From: Tetranychus cinnabarinus
Lineage: Eukaryota; Arthropoda; Arachnida; Trombidiformes; Tetranychidae
Direction: 5' to 3'
Assembly: GCA_022266195.1 (NCBI GenBank)
Contig: WHVY01000001.1
Location: 12,276,001 to 12,340,000, forward strand
Length of the DNA: 64,000 nucleotides
Below the pieces are notes generated by a model. It ran no database searches and was not told the DNA's origin. It saw nothing but the letters and a program-made list of their open reading frames with translations. The position numbers and the translations under genes were made by a program. Below are positions 1-11,328 of this stretch, piece after piece. How positions within the stretch are numbered: position 1 is the first letter of the stretch; the number at the start of each line of letters is the position of its first letter.

Positions 1-885
1 TCAATATACTCATTTGGGACACTTATCCTTATCGAAGTAATTTTGGAATAATATGGAAAGCTTTCACTGATAATCCAATTCTTAGTTTAAATCCTTATTC
101 TGGTAAAAAGGTTTGTTTCAAAGATGTCGTCTTCCCTTTGTTACCTCGAATGGTTTTTGGTAAGTTGAATCATCGGAAATCGCCCTTTCAATTTTTTAAT
201 TAATTTTTTTGTTTATATTTGCTCAGGTTTATATTATAATATGCCACTTGTGCCTGGATGTAGGAAGAGCCGGCTGTTTCAAGCATTCAATGAACACATT
301 TTATACAAATTGAATATAACACAAGATTTCAACGCAGATTACGACCCATCGGAAATTAGAATAACTCTGATTTCCCGGACAACTAAATACCGCAAGATAT
401 TGAATGAAGAAGAACTTTTGACCAGTCTAAGAGCGAAATCGAAGCATTTTAAAGTTCAGAAAGTTGAGTTTACGCACCAAATGCCATTTGATCAACAACT
501 AAAAATTAGTCACAACTCAGATATTTTGATTGGAATGCATGGAGCTGGATTGACTCATTGCCTTTTTCAACCAGATTGGGGAGTTTTATTTGAACTTTAC
601 AATTGTGATGATGAAAATTGTTACAAAGATTTGGCAGCCCTTCGCGGTCTAAAGTATATTACCTGGTCTAAAAGAGATAAGCTGTACCCACAAGACGAAG
701 GGAACCATCCAAATTTAGGAGCTCATCAAAAATTTACTAACTATCGATTTGATGTCAACGAATTCATAAATAACGTAATGGAAGGTGTCAAATATGTTCG
801 AAAAGAACGAACTAAGTATATCAAGTCAATAAACTCGACTGAATCTTCTATTTCATTTAAATCACAGAACCATCTGGAACTTTGA
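1..885 (+). CDS. EOGT: EGF-domain O-GlcNAc transferase, 3' part
   Basis: This is the C-terminal part of the ER-resident enzyme that adds O-linked GlcNAc to folded EGF repeats of secreted and membrane proteins such as Notch ligands (family knowledge). Two exons are visible: 3-159 (open at the window edge) and 227-885, joined by a 67-base intron with GTAAGT and a TTGCTCAG acceptor; the split glycine codon restores the frame. Family hallmarks are a segment reading SRTTKYRKILNEEEL, then SDILIGMHGAGLTH, FELYNCDDENCYKDL and a PQDEGNHPNLG-type stretch, all in the order of animal EOGT (GT61/DUF563 fold). The protein ends HLEL, a variant of the usual KDEL/HDEL retrieval signal. A polyadenylation signal AATAAA lies at 1077-1082. 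The 5' exons lie outside the window. Confidence 0.93.
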
Positions 886-1399
886 GATTTATTTTTTATA
901 ACCCGGTGAAAACGAGATTATTTAAAATTGTAAACATATTTCATCCTGTAATTAATTTTGATCCATACCCGATGTAATATTTATTTGTAAATGCACCTCT
1001 CGATCATTCCAAACAAAATTGATCATTTTCAAGCACAGTCCCCGTTTTAGTCAAGTTACTTATCCATTTCTATTGAAATAAACTTTATTGCATTGTTAAC
1101 CCTGTTCTTTAATTTCCAAGTTACAGTCGATTCACTGATTATCAAAGAACTGACTGATTTCATTTTAAGTTTGAACGCGTCGAGTGAAAATAAATGTTGG
1201 AAACCACAAGTATTTGGTGAATTAGTTTATTATAAAAAACAAAATTTAGTTGGTTAGAAAAATTACAATTTAGGTTTACAATATTGGGAATAACCGGGAG
1301 TTTGGCAATACATGACTATAAGAATAAAATTACAATTTGATATGTTTGGAGATCAGGTCATTCCAGACGTCGTATGAACAGGTTGAGAACATTGGATTT
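886..1399. other. Convergent intergenic spacer
   Basis: The stretch holds the 3' UTR of EOGT (AATAAA at 1077-1082) and probably the 3' end of the opposite-strand small gene. No other coding signal was seen. Confidence 0.5.
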
Positions 1400-1714
1400 T
1401 TAAAAAAAGTTGACGGGAATCACAATCCCTTTTTTGTATATTTGTCTTATAAATTGTTTTCGCTTCTTAATTCGAATGCGATCGAGTTTCTTCTCGAAAG
1501 CTCCTGCTGCCAATGCTTGAAGAGCTTCCTCGAGTGAGTTGTATTTTTCTGATGCAAAACCAGCTTTGATCTCATCGTAACCACAATCAATTAATGCATC
1601 GTAAATGTTTCCAATCCGTTCGGCACGCGCTTCTTTCTCGTTTTCGGATTTTTTGGCTTGTTTGAGCTCTCTAGCACGAGCCAGAGCTTGACCAAGGGAA
1701 AAACAATGAGACAT
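1400..1714 (-). CDS. Small basic UBA-like protein, unrecognised
   Basis: This intronless ORF encodes 104 residues and I do not recognise the family. Residues 1-32 are a charged Ala/Arg/Lys/Glu helix. Residues about 33-70 (IYDALIDCGYDEIKAGFA, then YNSLEEALQAL) have the spacing of a UBA-like three-helix domain: a GY turn, then a second helix, then a Leu/Ala-rich third helix. The tail is strongly basic and ends IPVNFF. There is no signal peptide or membrane segment. Amino-acid use is balanced rather than the Lys/Asn/Ile/Phe drift of random AT-rich ORFs, which supports a real gene. It runs convergently to EOGT. The UBA reading is weak and rests on pattern only. Confidence 0.5.
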   Translation of the reverse strand: MSHCFSLGQALARARELKQAKKSENEKEARAERIGNIYDALIDCGYDEIKAGFASEKYNSLEEALQALAAGAFEKKLDRIRIKKRKQFIRQIYKKGIVIPVNFF

Positions 1715-2181
1715 GATTGAGCTTAAGAATAAAAATCACAGTTGAATTAATCACAAAGGTACAAATGACAATGTCAAAGTGAAGTGAGATGATAAGAAGA
1801 AACGACAGTAGATCAACTTATTCACTGTTAGAGGTTTGGGAAAGTGATGAAAAAACAAAAGGAACGATTCCTTTTAAATACTTTTCGATAGTGTCGTTTT
1901 ACCTAAGGTCATTTAAGCAGTTTAAATCGAAGGGTTGGACTAACTGGTTAAGTAGTTTATCAGCCATAGAAAAAGAAATTCAATTAAACGAATAATGTCG
2001 TGGTGGCTTACCTTTGCCCCGGAGGGGAATACTTCTTATAAAGTTAGTGCGACTAATATCTTAAAAGCTTTGTCAAGATCGTTCGTCTCTAAGAAGCAGT
2101 CGAAGGTGCTAGAATTGATATCTCTGATGAAAAAATGAAAGATAAATAAAAAATTAACACCAATCGAAAACCTGGTTTGGG
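1715..2181. other. Intergenic, nothing assigned
   Basis: A 68-codon + strand ORF starts at 1789 but shows no domain, no conserved start context and no splice partners. The stretch 1990-2110 is more GC-rich than its surroundings, with a GCCCCGGAGGGG palindrome-like core. It could be a small RNA or an upstream exon, but I cannot name it. Confidence 0.3.
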
Positions 2182-2581
2182 TTCAAAACAGCCAAGTCCA
2201 TAACAGCCAAGTCCAAAACGGCAAAAGTCAAAACAGCCAAATACAAAGCTGCTTAAATCAAATAAAACTACTTAAATGATCAGATTTATTAGGGGCATCA
2301 AAAAGTACTTTTGTTTTTTTACCACTGACTTTTGCTTCAATTTTGAATAAGTTTGACTTAATCAATTGACTCAATAATTTTTAGGACACAAGAGCATCGA
2401 CATAGGTGTATGTGGGCCATTTTCTGACTCGATCGGAGTTAATTAAGTATAATTAATTAGCTTATCAATATCCATAGGCAGGTTTTTTTGGACTTTTTTG
2501 CAATTTGAATTGATATGATTTAAGCAGTTTTGTATTTGGCTGTTTTGACTTTGGCCATTTTGGACTTTGGCTGTTTTGGGC
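2182..2581. mobile_element. Foldback (inverted-repeat) element, about 400 bp
   Basis: The left arm, 2182-2260, is built of units such as AAAACAGCCAAGTCC and ends in CTGCTTAAATCA. The right arm, 2516-2581, reads as its reverse complement (TGATTTAAGCAG followed by TTTGGCTGTTTTGACTTTGG). The left arm carries one extra 15-base unit. About 255 bases separate the arms. Both arms are internally repetitive. No transposase ORF is present, so this is a non-autonomous foldback element or MITE-like hairpin. Target-site duplications are not evident. Confidence 0.7.
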
Positions 2582-2599
2582 CTTTACCGAAAACCTGAC

Positions 2600-5300
2600 C
2601 ATCTTAAGTCGCTTAATCACTGAGAAAATTTTTAAACGTATCATCATTACCATTGTTTGATACTCAAAATTTCCGTTTAACATTAAATTTCCATAGAAAA
2701 GTTTTTATTAACTTTTTTCACCTCAAATTTATAATAAATCTTATTGAGTTTTAATGCAATTATTTCTGGCTTTATTTTTGGTTTGAAATCACACCAAAGG
2801 TATTCCATGCGCGACGAAAAGGGTGAAAACCGAAGCTTATTTGAGCCCCAGAATGCAAATGAAGGGTAAGGATGCACCAATAGAGCAAGCTAAAGATTTC
2901 ATTGTGAACTTTGGTGTTTATTCACAACAGGATTCTCTTTTTTACCAAAAGATATCTCAGGATATATTGATATACTTGGATGAATATTTTCTGGTTAATA
3001 GATTTGAAGTAATCTTTTCAATCTTTGATAAAATCCTTGCATCTTTAATTTCCAGGTTTATGGATTGAGAGATTTGTTTCGGGATAAAAAATGTAACAAT
3101 AAATATCGGATTCAGCAATTATTCATAATTTCAGATAATTTTTTCCTCTTTAACATTTATTATTTACAATTTACAAACTATTTTTAATTTTGACACTCAA
3201 AATTGGATGACAGATGCTTAAGAAGCAAATTGATATAAAATTTCAGTTTTCAATCATTAAGACTGTAAAAATTAATTAATACATGATATCTATTTGTAGA
3301 TCGGTTTATTTTCTCAGAGTTTCACCTTGATAAAAATTTGATCAATTTTTCTGTGAATTTGAATCCATTCAACCTTTCAGAATTGATACATCATTATTGA
3401 TTATTGATTAATCCAAGCATAAATTTAGCCCAAGAATTGTTACCAAAAAAAGATGATATCTTGTGTTTCTTTCAATAGACTTTATTATCTCAGCAACTGA
3501 ATGGACAGAAGATGCTAATTTTGTATATTTTCCCATCATTTATCATAACCATTGTACATTTATCAATGAATTCATTCATTTACTTGCAAGGTAAGGGCAT
3601 ATCTTGACCAGCAAAGATGACATCTAGGAATTTTTGACAAGAAGCATTAATTAACTAATCATTATCTGGCTGATTATTCCTATTTTATTGAAAACTATTT
3701 TTAACATTGTCAAGACTTGTCATGAACCCAGATAGCCAATATAGACTTTTACAATACATTAATGAATAAACAGCTTACAGCAATGGAAGACAAATTTCAA
3801 CGAAATTACGGAAGAAAATGATTTTGAATAAGCTTCCAGCAATAATTAAATTGTGATCAAAATTGGCCGATCAATAATAAGCAAGTTGTAAAAACAAGAG
3901 ACACAATCACACAAAATCTAAGCCCTGGTAAAATCAATCTTGTAGCTTTACAATTGAAATTGTTGTCACTGAACCAATACCAATCTTAATGTTTAATAAA
4001 CCCTTCACTTGATCACCTTGACATTTAAAATAACAATCAAGCAAAATAATAGATGACCATCGACCTCTGGATAACAAATGAAACGGTTTGATATTTACAA
4101 TGAACACCTGAACTGAGTCCTGGCCTGAGTCTTGGACAAGACAGAATACACTATTGTTACAACCAATACATTCAATTATACAGCAGCTATTAAACTTAAA
4201 CACACAAGTAAATTAAAATTGGAAAATCAAATCACTTTGATTAAAATAAAACTCAAATTAAAACCAACATAAAACAATTCAAAGCTTGGGCAGCTAAAAA
4301 GTAAACAATCTCACCGAGAAACATGTGATTGCTGCAAATTGTAAATATAGTTGTGATTGTAATTTTTGATGAATAAATAAATCGCTTGATTATAACAGTT
4401 ATTTAATGGTCAAAGATGATCTTTTAAAATATGGTCATCAAAGCTGTATATCCCAAGGTTATGATGAAATATAACTTTAAGATTATGAGGCATTATGGGT
4501 CCCATTAATCTGGTTTTTTTGGTGCTTTCTCGTCTTCAACCATTTTTTTTGCCTGGTTTTTCAATGAAAAGGTCTCCTCTTGGTCAATTTACCAGCTTAA
4601 TCAGCTTCTTTGGTCAACAACTTTCATCAGCCAAAATCCTCATCTTGGAAAGCAATTCAACGTGACTTTATAATACCTTCTAGATTGACCATAAATTAAA
4701 TACTTCATTGATCACGTTTCAAATGTCTTCTATTTGTCAGTCATCTTCATCATCACCAGTTTCACCATCAACATCAAAATACAAGCCAACAACACCGATA
4801 CCAACAACCTCTGCAAACCTCAACATTTTAATTTTTAACTTTTTTTGCTGGTTAACCTTCCAACTATCAGTTGAATCAACTTGACATCAAAAAATCTTGA
4901 ACAACATCATGAAAAATTATATCAACAAAACTGAGGTCTGATTAATTTATATTATTATTCATTGACAATCAATCAAACTCTTCTCTGACAATCATAACTG
5001 TCTTGTTATAAAATGTAAGATGCAACCAAAACAAACCCAAAAATTACCAAGAATCTAAATTATTGATTTTTGTGTTGGATTTTACCATAAAACAATCCAA
5101 TGAAGCAAATGTTTAACCATCATTGTCAGAGTTAATTTGTAAACAGTGATAATCAATTGTTATTAATTTAATCATTTTAAATTTTTCTTTCTCTCTCTCT
5201 TCCCAATTGTCAATTGTCACATTGATTGCTTCCATAATGTGGATCATTTCAAATCATTATTTTGGGTTAAAAATTTGGTAAACAGACAGAAAGTAATTTA
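2600..5300. other. Gene-poor AT-rich stretch
   Basis: No recognisable gene was found. An 81-codon + strand ORF from 2823 has an exon-like first half (a SPRMQMKGKDAPIEQ stretch) but no identified splice partners, and it decays into AT-rich filler. An 89-codon minus-strand ORF ending at 3934 looks random. The last 200 bases before 5301 are the likely 5' UTR and promoter of the PAR-bZIP gene. Confidence 0.4.
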
Positions 5301-6854
5301 ATGAATCTGGACGAGTTTCTCATTGTAAATGGAGTTGATTTTAATTATATGAATACCATTAAAGAGGAACAAAAAATTGAAGTTAAATTCAGGTAAATAT
5401 GTTTACTAATTATTTTAATCAACCATTAGTTACAATCAACTGTCTTTGTTTACTTTTGTTAGCATTTAAATTGCAAATTTTTACCGTAATTTTGCGAAAT
5501 AATAATAAACAGAAGAAGCTGGTCTACAATACCTTTGATTGTCAGTTGAAATGAAAGAGGGAAAAATGATTATTTTGGGAAATTATTTTCATTATCAAAG
5601 GCAATGTTTATCATTTGAATCATTTGGTGAAAAAAATATTTACTTAACCTTTCCTCATTTCACCCTTTCAACACAATTTAACATTTACCCTGAATCTGAT
5701 TAAACAAATAGCATTAGATACTTTTTGTTTAACCCAATTAACCTGTTTTCTGGGTTGAATTTGGGCTTGCACAAAAAAAAATACCAAATTTTGATTCAAT
5801 GTTTACAAAGTCTGGTAACGCAAATCTGGTTTATGGGCAAACATTCAGTTTGCAAGTTGATAGTAACATTGAGAGGGTGAAACATTCAGAGATTTGGTTT
5901 ATTGATCAAAACAACAATACAGTTGTGGTCAGGGTTAAGTTGACAAAAAAGGGTCACAATTAAGTTCATTTTTAGGTGTCGCCATCTCGAGCATATTCAG
6001 TTTCTAGAGATAAGAAAAAAAAATGCAATAGAAAACTAAACAAAATAAAGATCGATCGGTACTTTCACTTACAGTAGTGCTTACCAGGGTTAGGCCCGCG
6101 GACCATCCCATCCTCCCTTCTTGATGGGTTCCCAGCTAACCTGGAACCTAGCATCTATGGGTGGGTAAAACACCTATCAAGCACCTTACAAGCTGTTGCG
6201 GCTGGTCCTCATAAGCAAAAAGTTAACTTAACCCTGACCACTACTGTATAAATATTAAGCACTGAACCAACTGATTGGTTAATTTTGTCAGATTTAACTT
6301 TATATTATCCAGCGGATTAATAAATAAGCTCAAATAAAGTTGACATGTTTTACCTAAAAGTTAACCTTGGTGGACTTGATTTGGTCAGTTTATCTGATTG
6401 TTTATTTTGATTGAACGCATGATAGCATCGATTTTATGTAACCTGTTAAGCTTTAAGTTTTGATTTTGTTTTTTGCTTGACTGTTGATATATTTTGTTGT
6501 TTAATTTCCTTGTCTAGTCCATTGGATATTGCGTTGGCCACTCGACCTGGAAGTGAGGCATGCTTTGATCCTTCAAGTGCCCGATTCAGTGAAGATGAAC
6601 TTCGTCCTCAGCCAATCATGAAAAAGTCTCGTAAACAGCATGTACCTGATACTTTGAAAGATGCCCGTTACTGGGCTCGTCGAGTTAAAAACAACATGGC
6701 AGCCAAAAGATCAAGGGAAGCAAGAAGATTAAAGGAAAACCAAATTGTACTTCGAGCAAGTTATCTAGAGAAAGAGAATGAATCTTTAAAATTAGAATTG
6801 CAAAAATTACGAGAAGAGAATGATCAACTGAAAAAAATGCTCGATTCAGATTGA
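5301..6854 (+). CDS. PAR-domain bZIP transcription factor (HLF/TEF/Pdp1 type), short form
   Basis: This nuclear DNA-binding protein is of the PAR-bZIP class, which acts in circadian, metabolic and growth transcription in animals (family knowledge). The exons are 5301-5392 and 6518-6854; the AG|T codon joins cleanly and gives 142 residues. The N-terminus reads MNLDEFLIVNG, matching the conserved MDLEEFL...NG activation motif of vertebrate HLF. Exon 2 carries the PAR region (SPLDIAL, FSEDELRPQP), then the basic region KNNMAAKRSREARRLKENQ, then a leucine zipper to the end. The protein is about half the usual length: the long Ser/Pro linker between activation motif and PAR region is absent from this model. 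Either an internal exon was missed in the 1.1-kb intron, or this is a compact isoform with other upstream starts. Confidence 0.88.
6072..6246. mobile_element. 175-bp MITE with TA target duplication
   Basis: The element begins CAGTAGTG at 6072 and ends CACTACTG at 6246. The terminal inverted repeat continues inward imperfectly (CAGGGTTA against TTAACCCTG), about 22 bases in all. TA flanks both ends (6070-6071 and 6247-6248), the signature of Tc1/mariner-type insertion. The interior is clearly GC-richer than the host intron and has no ORF, so it is non-autonomous. It sits in the PAR-bZIP intron. Confidence 0.82.
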
Positions 6855-8151
6855 AATGCTATTTCAGCATTTGCCTTTGCAATTAGTTGAAAGATGGACT
6901 TTCAAACCTTAACTTTGTCTTGCACTTTCTTGCAACAACTTGTTTAAAACAACGGTTAAACAATGTGAAACAATTGACTTGATTATACTAGTTTAGTCTC
7001 CATTGTAACCAGGATGATTGAGTTGAAGCTGATTCTGGACCATTTTATAACAAGTGTAACTACTCTTGATTCAACGTTTTGGATCTGAAAATGCCTACAA
7101 ATACAGATTTTGAAATATAAATTAAGAGCTTTTAATGCTTGCTTTTTTTTATATCTTGTTTTTTCTCAGCCTACTTGCTGTTGCTCAATTAATCCGGATC
7201 AAGGGCATTATTTTTGACAGCCATCTTATCCCCTTATCAAAGCCTTATCCAAGCCTTATCCATGTCATTTTTTAAGCCCATATCCAAAGCCATATCCGCT
7301 GGTTGTTTGTTACAAAGCTAATCCTTTTTTCCGGCTCTCTATTCCCAGTATTTTTGTTCAGTTGTGCTTTTTGTGCCTTATTTTTGTCTGAGTTTACTGG
7401 AACCTCCTAAAATGGTTAATATGTGATTACATTAAATTGTAGGTGATATGTCAAAATTGTAAAGTTATGCGCGTCATTTGTCATTTTAATACTTTATTAT
7501 GTATGACGCAGGAAAAAAACTCATCGGTTAAACTTGGTTATACATAAGGAGCTGCAATGTGAGATGAAAGGTGTTGTGGGAGACTTTTATTTATAACAGT
7601 AGATTTTGCTTCTTATTTATTTGTGGCCATCTTCAATCCTTAAATTACATTTCTCTAGTATTCAAGGAAATTATAACTCTATTACAATTATAAATTGTAA
7701 ACATTATTATTTACATATATATATAAACAGTTTGTATACTTGAATTTACAACAGTTTGTGGTGTCCACTTGTTGATAAAAAATCTTCTCATTGACAAAAT
7801 CTACCTTAACTTGCAGTTACAGCAATTACAGTGATATTATGTTTTTGCTAAAAACGGTGATTATTTTGTGAATTTGTTTTCTTCATCAATCAGTGTTTGG
7901 TTTTGGTATAAACCAAAATTTATTAAATATATTTGAATATACCTCTTGGTTTTCAACTCCTTGTGTCTTTAAAATTACACAATCTAACTTAGGATTTATT
8001 TATTTACTTCAAACTCAACATCATCACTTTAAGGTGAGTTTTGATCATTGAATCTTTCTTTTTGTTAACTGCTTCATTTAATTTTAACCCACTTCATTAA
8101 TCTCTTTAATATTTGCATCAAATCTGTGGCCCAAAATTGTCTTTCCTTTAG
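6855..8151. other. 3' UTR of PAR-bZIP and 5' leader of insulin-like gene
   Basis: A degenerate tandem array of an AAAGCCTTATCC-like unit lies at about 7200-7310. A leader intron of the insulin-like gene is likely, with donor GTGAGT near 8033 and acceptor CTTTCCTTTAG ending at 8151, directly before the start codon. No coding sequence was recognised. Confidence 0.45.
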
Positions 8152-8715
8152 ATGATCCAATCAACTCGCTGGTTAATCTCACAGTACAACACTGTTATGG
8201 TCTTTGTGTTAATTTTCCCTCTCATTTACTCTTTTCCCAAAAGAAGTGATTCAGATTTAGTCCAATCTCGTGATCTTCGCTCCCAAAAGATTCGAACCTG
8301 TGGTCGAAATTTGATGGATTTAATTCAACTCGTTTGTTCAGGCTCTTTACCCGGTAAAAGAAGTTATCATGATGAAAATTGGGCAATCAGAGGTTTGTAA
8401 ATTTATTTCAATCCAAGCTTTTTTTGCCTCAGTAATTTTAGATAATTGCTTTTTCAATTTTTTTCTCGTTCAGATAATACAGCCTGGTCACAAGATACTC
8501 AATTTAATAAGTTAAATTTTGAAGAAAATGATTCAGATACAAGTAATTTCATGGAACCAAAGGCCGCATTTTCATTATTTGGATTGAATAAAAGATCACA
8601 AAATGAGGATAGTCAAGTTTTCTTTAGGAGTTTACGTGGTGCTACAGATGAATGTTGCTACAAATCGTGTACAATGAATCAACTTCGAGCTTATTGTCGC
8701 CCTTCTGGCAGATGA
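8152..8715 (+). CDS. Insulin-like peptide precursor
   Basis: This is a secreted hormone precursor that should act through the insulin receptor pathway. The exons are 8152-8392 and 8474-8715 (81-base intron, phase 1), giving 160 residues. A hydrophobic signal segment covers about residues 13-28. The B chain holds C50 and C62 (CGRNLMDLIQLVC, 11 residues between), followed by a GKR processing site at 68-70. A C-peptide of about 65 residues with further dibasic sites follows. The A chain after R135 has C141, C142, C146 and C155, the exact CC-3-C-8-C insulin spacing. Six cysteines, not eight, point to classical insulin rather than the expanded insect or nematode types. The intron falls in the C-peptide coding region, as in most insulin genes. 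AATAAA is present about 70 bases after the stop. Confidence 0.95.
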
Positions 8716-9264
8716 TCTGGAAAACTTACCAAAATAATATACATTTACTCAATTATATCATACCATTGGCTCTAAATACGTGAAATAAAATTGATCTGAC
8801 TTAAATTAATATGTATCTCTTTGTGTCAACATATTACCGTGGTCAGTTTTTTTCAAAATTTATTCTAATAACAGCTTTAATGTTTACTTTCGCTATAAAT
8901 AACTCATTGTTACCAAACTAAGTGTTAGACAGTTCAAAAAGAAATAAATGTTTCAGTTTTCAAGTTCAGTTCAAGAAATAAAATGATTTCATGTATTAAT
9001 TCACTTTGTTGACTCAACATTTGATTGGACTGATCTCGACATTTTTACCTGGTAAATACAATTGCTTTTTGTAATGGGATTCATTTAAATTGACCAGTCA
9101 GCCGGTTTTACTCTTTTGAATGCTGATTTTGTTCATATGAAAGTTGAAAAAAAGATTATGACAATTGAGATTGGCAGATTATCCAAAAGAAAGTTTATTA
9201 TTTGAGAAAATAGTTGATTAAAAAGGCCGTAATAAAGTATAATATATGTTTACGAGTAAAAAAA
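8716..9264. other. Convergent 3' spacer
   Basis: It contains the insulin-like 3' UTR with an AATAAA near 8785. I see nothing else in this stretch. Confidence 0.5.
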
Positions 9265-10247
9265 TCAAATGACCGAGCTTAGACTCGACAACAAAAGCTT
9301 CCAGGTATCGTAGTTGAATGGACATTTTTGGTTCATATTAATTGCCTCACAATCACCACCATCACGACCATAAGCATGGGAATCGCGCCATTTTTTATTG
9401 GACAAAATGAATTCATCTAAACCAGGAAAACTGAGGAAGAAATGAAAAATTGAGTTAACGGAATTATTCAAGTTTATTATTAGAAAACTTACTTTAAAAA
9501 AGTATTGATTGTGTCAATGGTTCGACTTTTTCTTGAAACTTGCTTAGCATTACCCAAAGTACAGAGAGCCATCATCATACAAGTATCGGGTTCACTTCGA
9601 GCATAACTGTCAATCGCTTTATTAACAGTAACTGCAATTTCCTCCACTGATCGACCCAATTGACCAATTTTTTGCAGTTGACTTTTATAATTAACCGGGA
9701 ATGATGCTGATCTCAAAGATGGGAAAAGGTAAAGAGTCATCATCGAGACAAAACCAAAAAAGGTTAAACCAGCTGCAGTCATAGCAATCGGAGATTGAAT
9801 TAAATCACTTCGACGAATATCATTCCAAAGACTGTTCACAGTTTCCGTTGTATTTAGCCAACTGATTTGATCAGCAAGGCGATTGGTTAATTTGGATAGA
9901 TTGTTCTGAATAACGCTAGCGATATTAGTAGCGAAATTGGTTCCTGAACCAGCGAAAAGTTGAACACTGTTTCCATTGACATCGATTACCTTCAGGGAAT
10001 CGGATTGTGTGGTTGATGATGAAGGTGGTGGAGTTGAGGAAGGAAGTGCCGTTGATGTTGGTGATCGCGTTGAAGAGACTGATTCAGTCGTTTTACTATT
10101 GGTTTCGGGTTTTGAAGTATTTCCAAATGAACCTTCATTTCTTGCAATTCGGGCTTCTGATTGACCTGAGATTGAGATTAAAACTAAAACAATTGTAATG
10201 TAATTAAAAATCATCATGAAGTTAACTGTTGAAATAATCAAGTGCAA
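9265..10247 (-). CDS. Unrecognised one-pass membrane or secreted protein
   Basis: I do not recognise the family. The exons are 10247-9493 and 9430-9265, with a 62-base intron (GTAAGT donor, TTCCTCAG acceptor), giving 306 residues. The N-terminus has a signal-like hydrophobic stretch at about 10-29. Residues 47-85 are a Ser/Thr/Pro-rich linker of mucin or stalk character. Residues 90-150 form a predicted amphipathic helical region with N-glycosylation sites at about N116 and N132. A strong membrane helix covers 153-175, followed by a 130-residue tail with four cysteines (C223, C229 and two in exon 2, in GDCEA and NQKC). Paired cysteines in the tail suggest it is extracytoplasmic, so residues 10-29 may be an uncleaved anchor. 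A GAGA-rich tract lies about 200 bases upstream of the start. Confidence 0.75.
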
Positions 10248-10423
10248 GGAATACGGTTAAACAATCAAAAGTTGTTTTCACTGAGTGAGGAATGAATTTC
10301 AACTGAAATAAAATCTCTACCTGAGTTTTACTTTTACTTCGACTTCGTTTTTAATGGCCTCACTCGTTTTTGTTTTGATCTCCCGAGTTTTTGGCCTTAC
10401 TGTTGGTTGAAATAGGAAAGTGA

Positions 10424-10482
10424 GAGTTAATGAGAGAGTAAGAGAAGACGAGAAGATAAAAAGAGAGAGAGTCTGTGAGGTC
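10424..10482. repeat. GAGA-rich low-complexity tract
   Basis: Purine-rich AGAGAG and GAGAAG runs lie about 180-235 bases upstream of the minus-strand membrane-protein gene. Such tracts bind GAGA-type factors in insects. Here the regulatory role is inferred from position only. Confidence 0.4.
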
Positions 10483-10489
10483 TTTGACT

Positions 10490-11328
10490 GGAATCTGATG
10501 TTTACACTGAATTGATGGTTCGCTGGCCTAGGGAATTACCTCGAGGCTATGGTAATGAACCTTCACTTTTTTGTATCTTTAACCCCGGTCATCCTTTCAT
10601 ATTGACCTTTCATCTTGATTATTCCGCTTCTTTGGTTAGTATTCACTTTTTTCTCTCTCTTACCTAGTTGCTCTCTGTTGACCACTGCTAACAGGTAACC
10701 ACTAATTTATTTGACCAGAACCTCATCATCTTTACTTTTGTTGTTGACTCCAACAAAATTGACGAATCGATCACTTTAACTTGACTTATTTCTTCTCCTT
10801 TCGATAATTTAAATGATTAAAAGCTGTGATTAAATGGGTTGATTAGCCATAATGATTGAAAGACTAAAGATAATCGTTTATCAATAATAATTATAATCAT
10901 CATAATTTCAATTTTACTTTCTCTTTTCCGAATGTCTACTATGTAATTAACTTGACTCAACCAACAGTGGAAAATGAAAGTGAAGACAGTTTTTTTCAAT
11001 TTATCCTTTGATTTCAAGCAATTTAGCATTTATTACTTTAATAGCTGTGACTCTTGCAATTTATTGGAATAAAATAACAGAGCAATCATAATCACTTAAA
11101 TGAAAAGAATCCGTTGATCAAAGTTTGGATTCATGAAAATATCATAAACTCACCTGCTCTTTTGAAACGTTGATTGAATTTTTCAGTTCACCGTTTTTTG
11201 GTACTCACAAGAAATGATTAAATCTAAATTAAATACTAAATGTTTAATTGTTGTAAATAATTTTTACAGATAATAAAAATACCTTCATGATATTCATTTA
11301 ATTGTAGAAAAAAGTGTGAAACAATTTA
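10490..11328. other. Intergenic, nothing assigned
   Basis: This is the AT-rich spacer between the membrane-protein gene and the 3' end of HADHA. I found no coding or RNA signal. Confidence 0.45.

Noticed and set aside
1789..1995. 68-codon + strand ORF
   Set aside because: No domain, no splice partner, composition as expected by chance in AT-rich DNA.
2182..2581. CRISPR-like array
   Set aside because: The repeated units are degenerate, without unique spacers, and inverted; the genome is eukaryotic.
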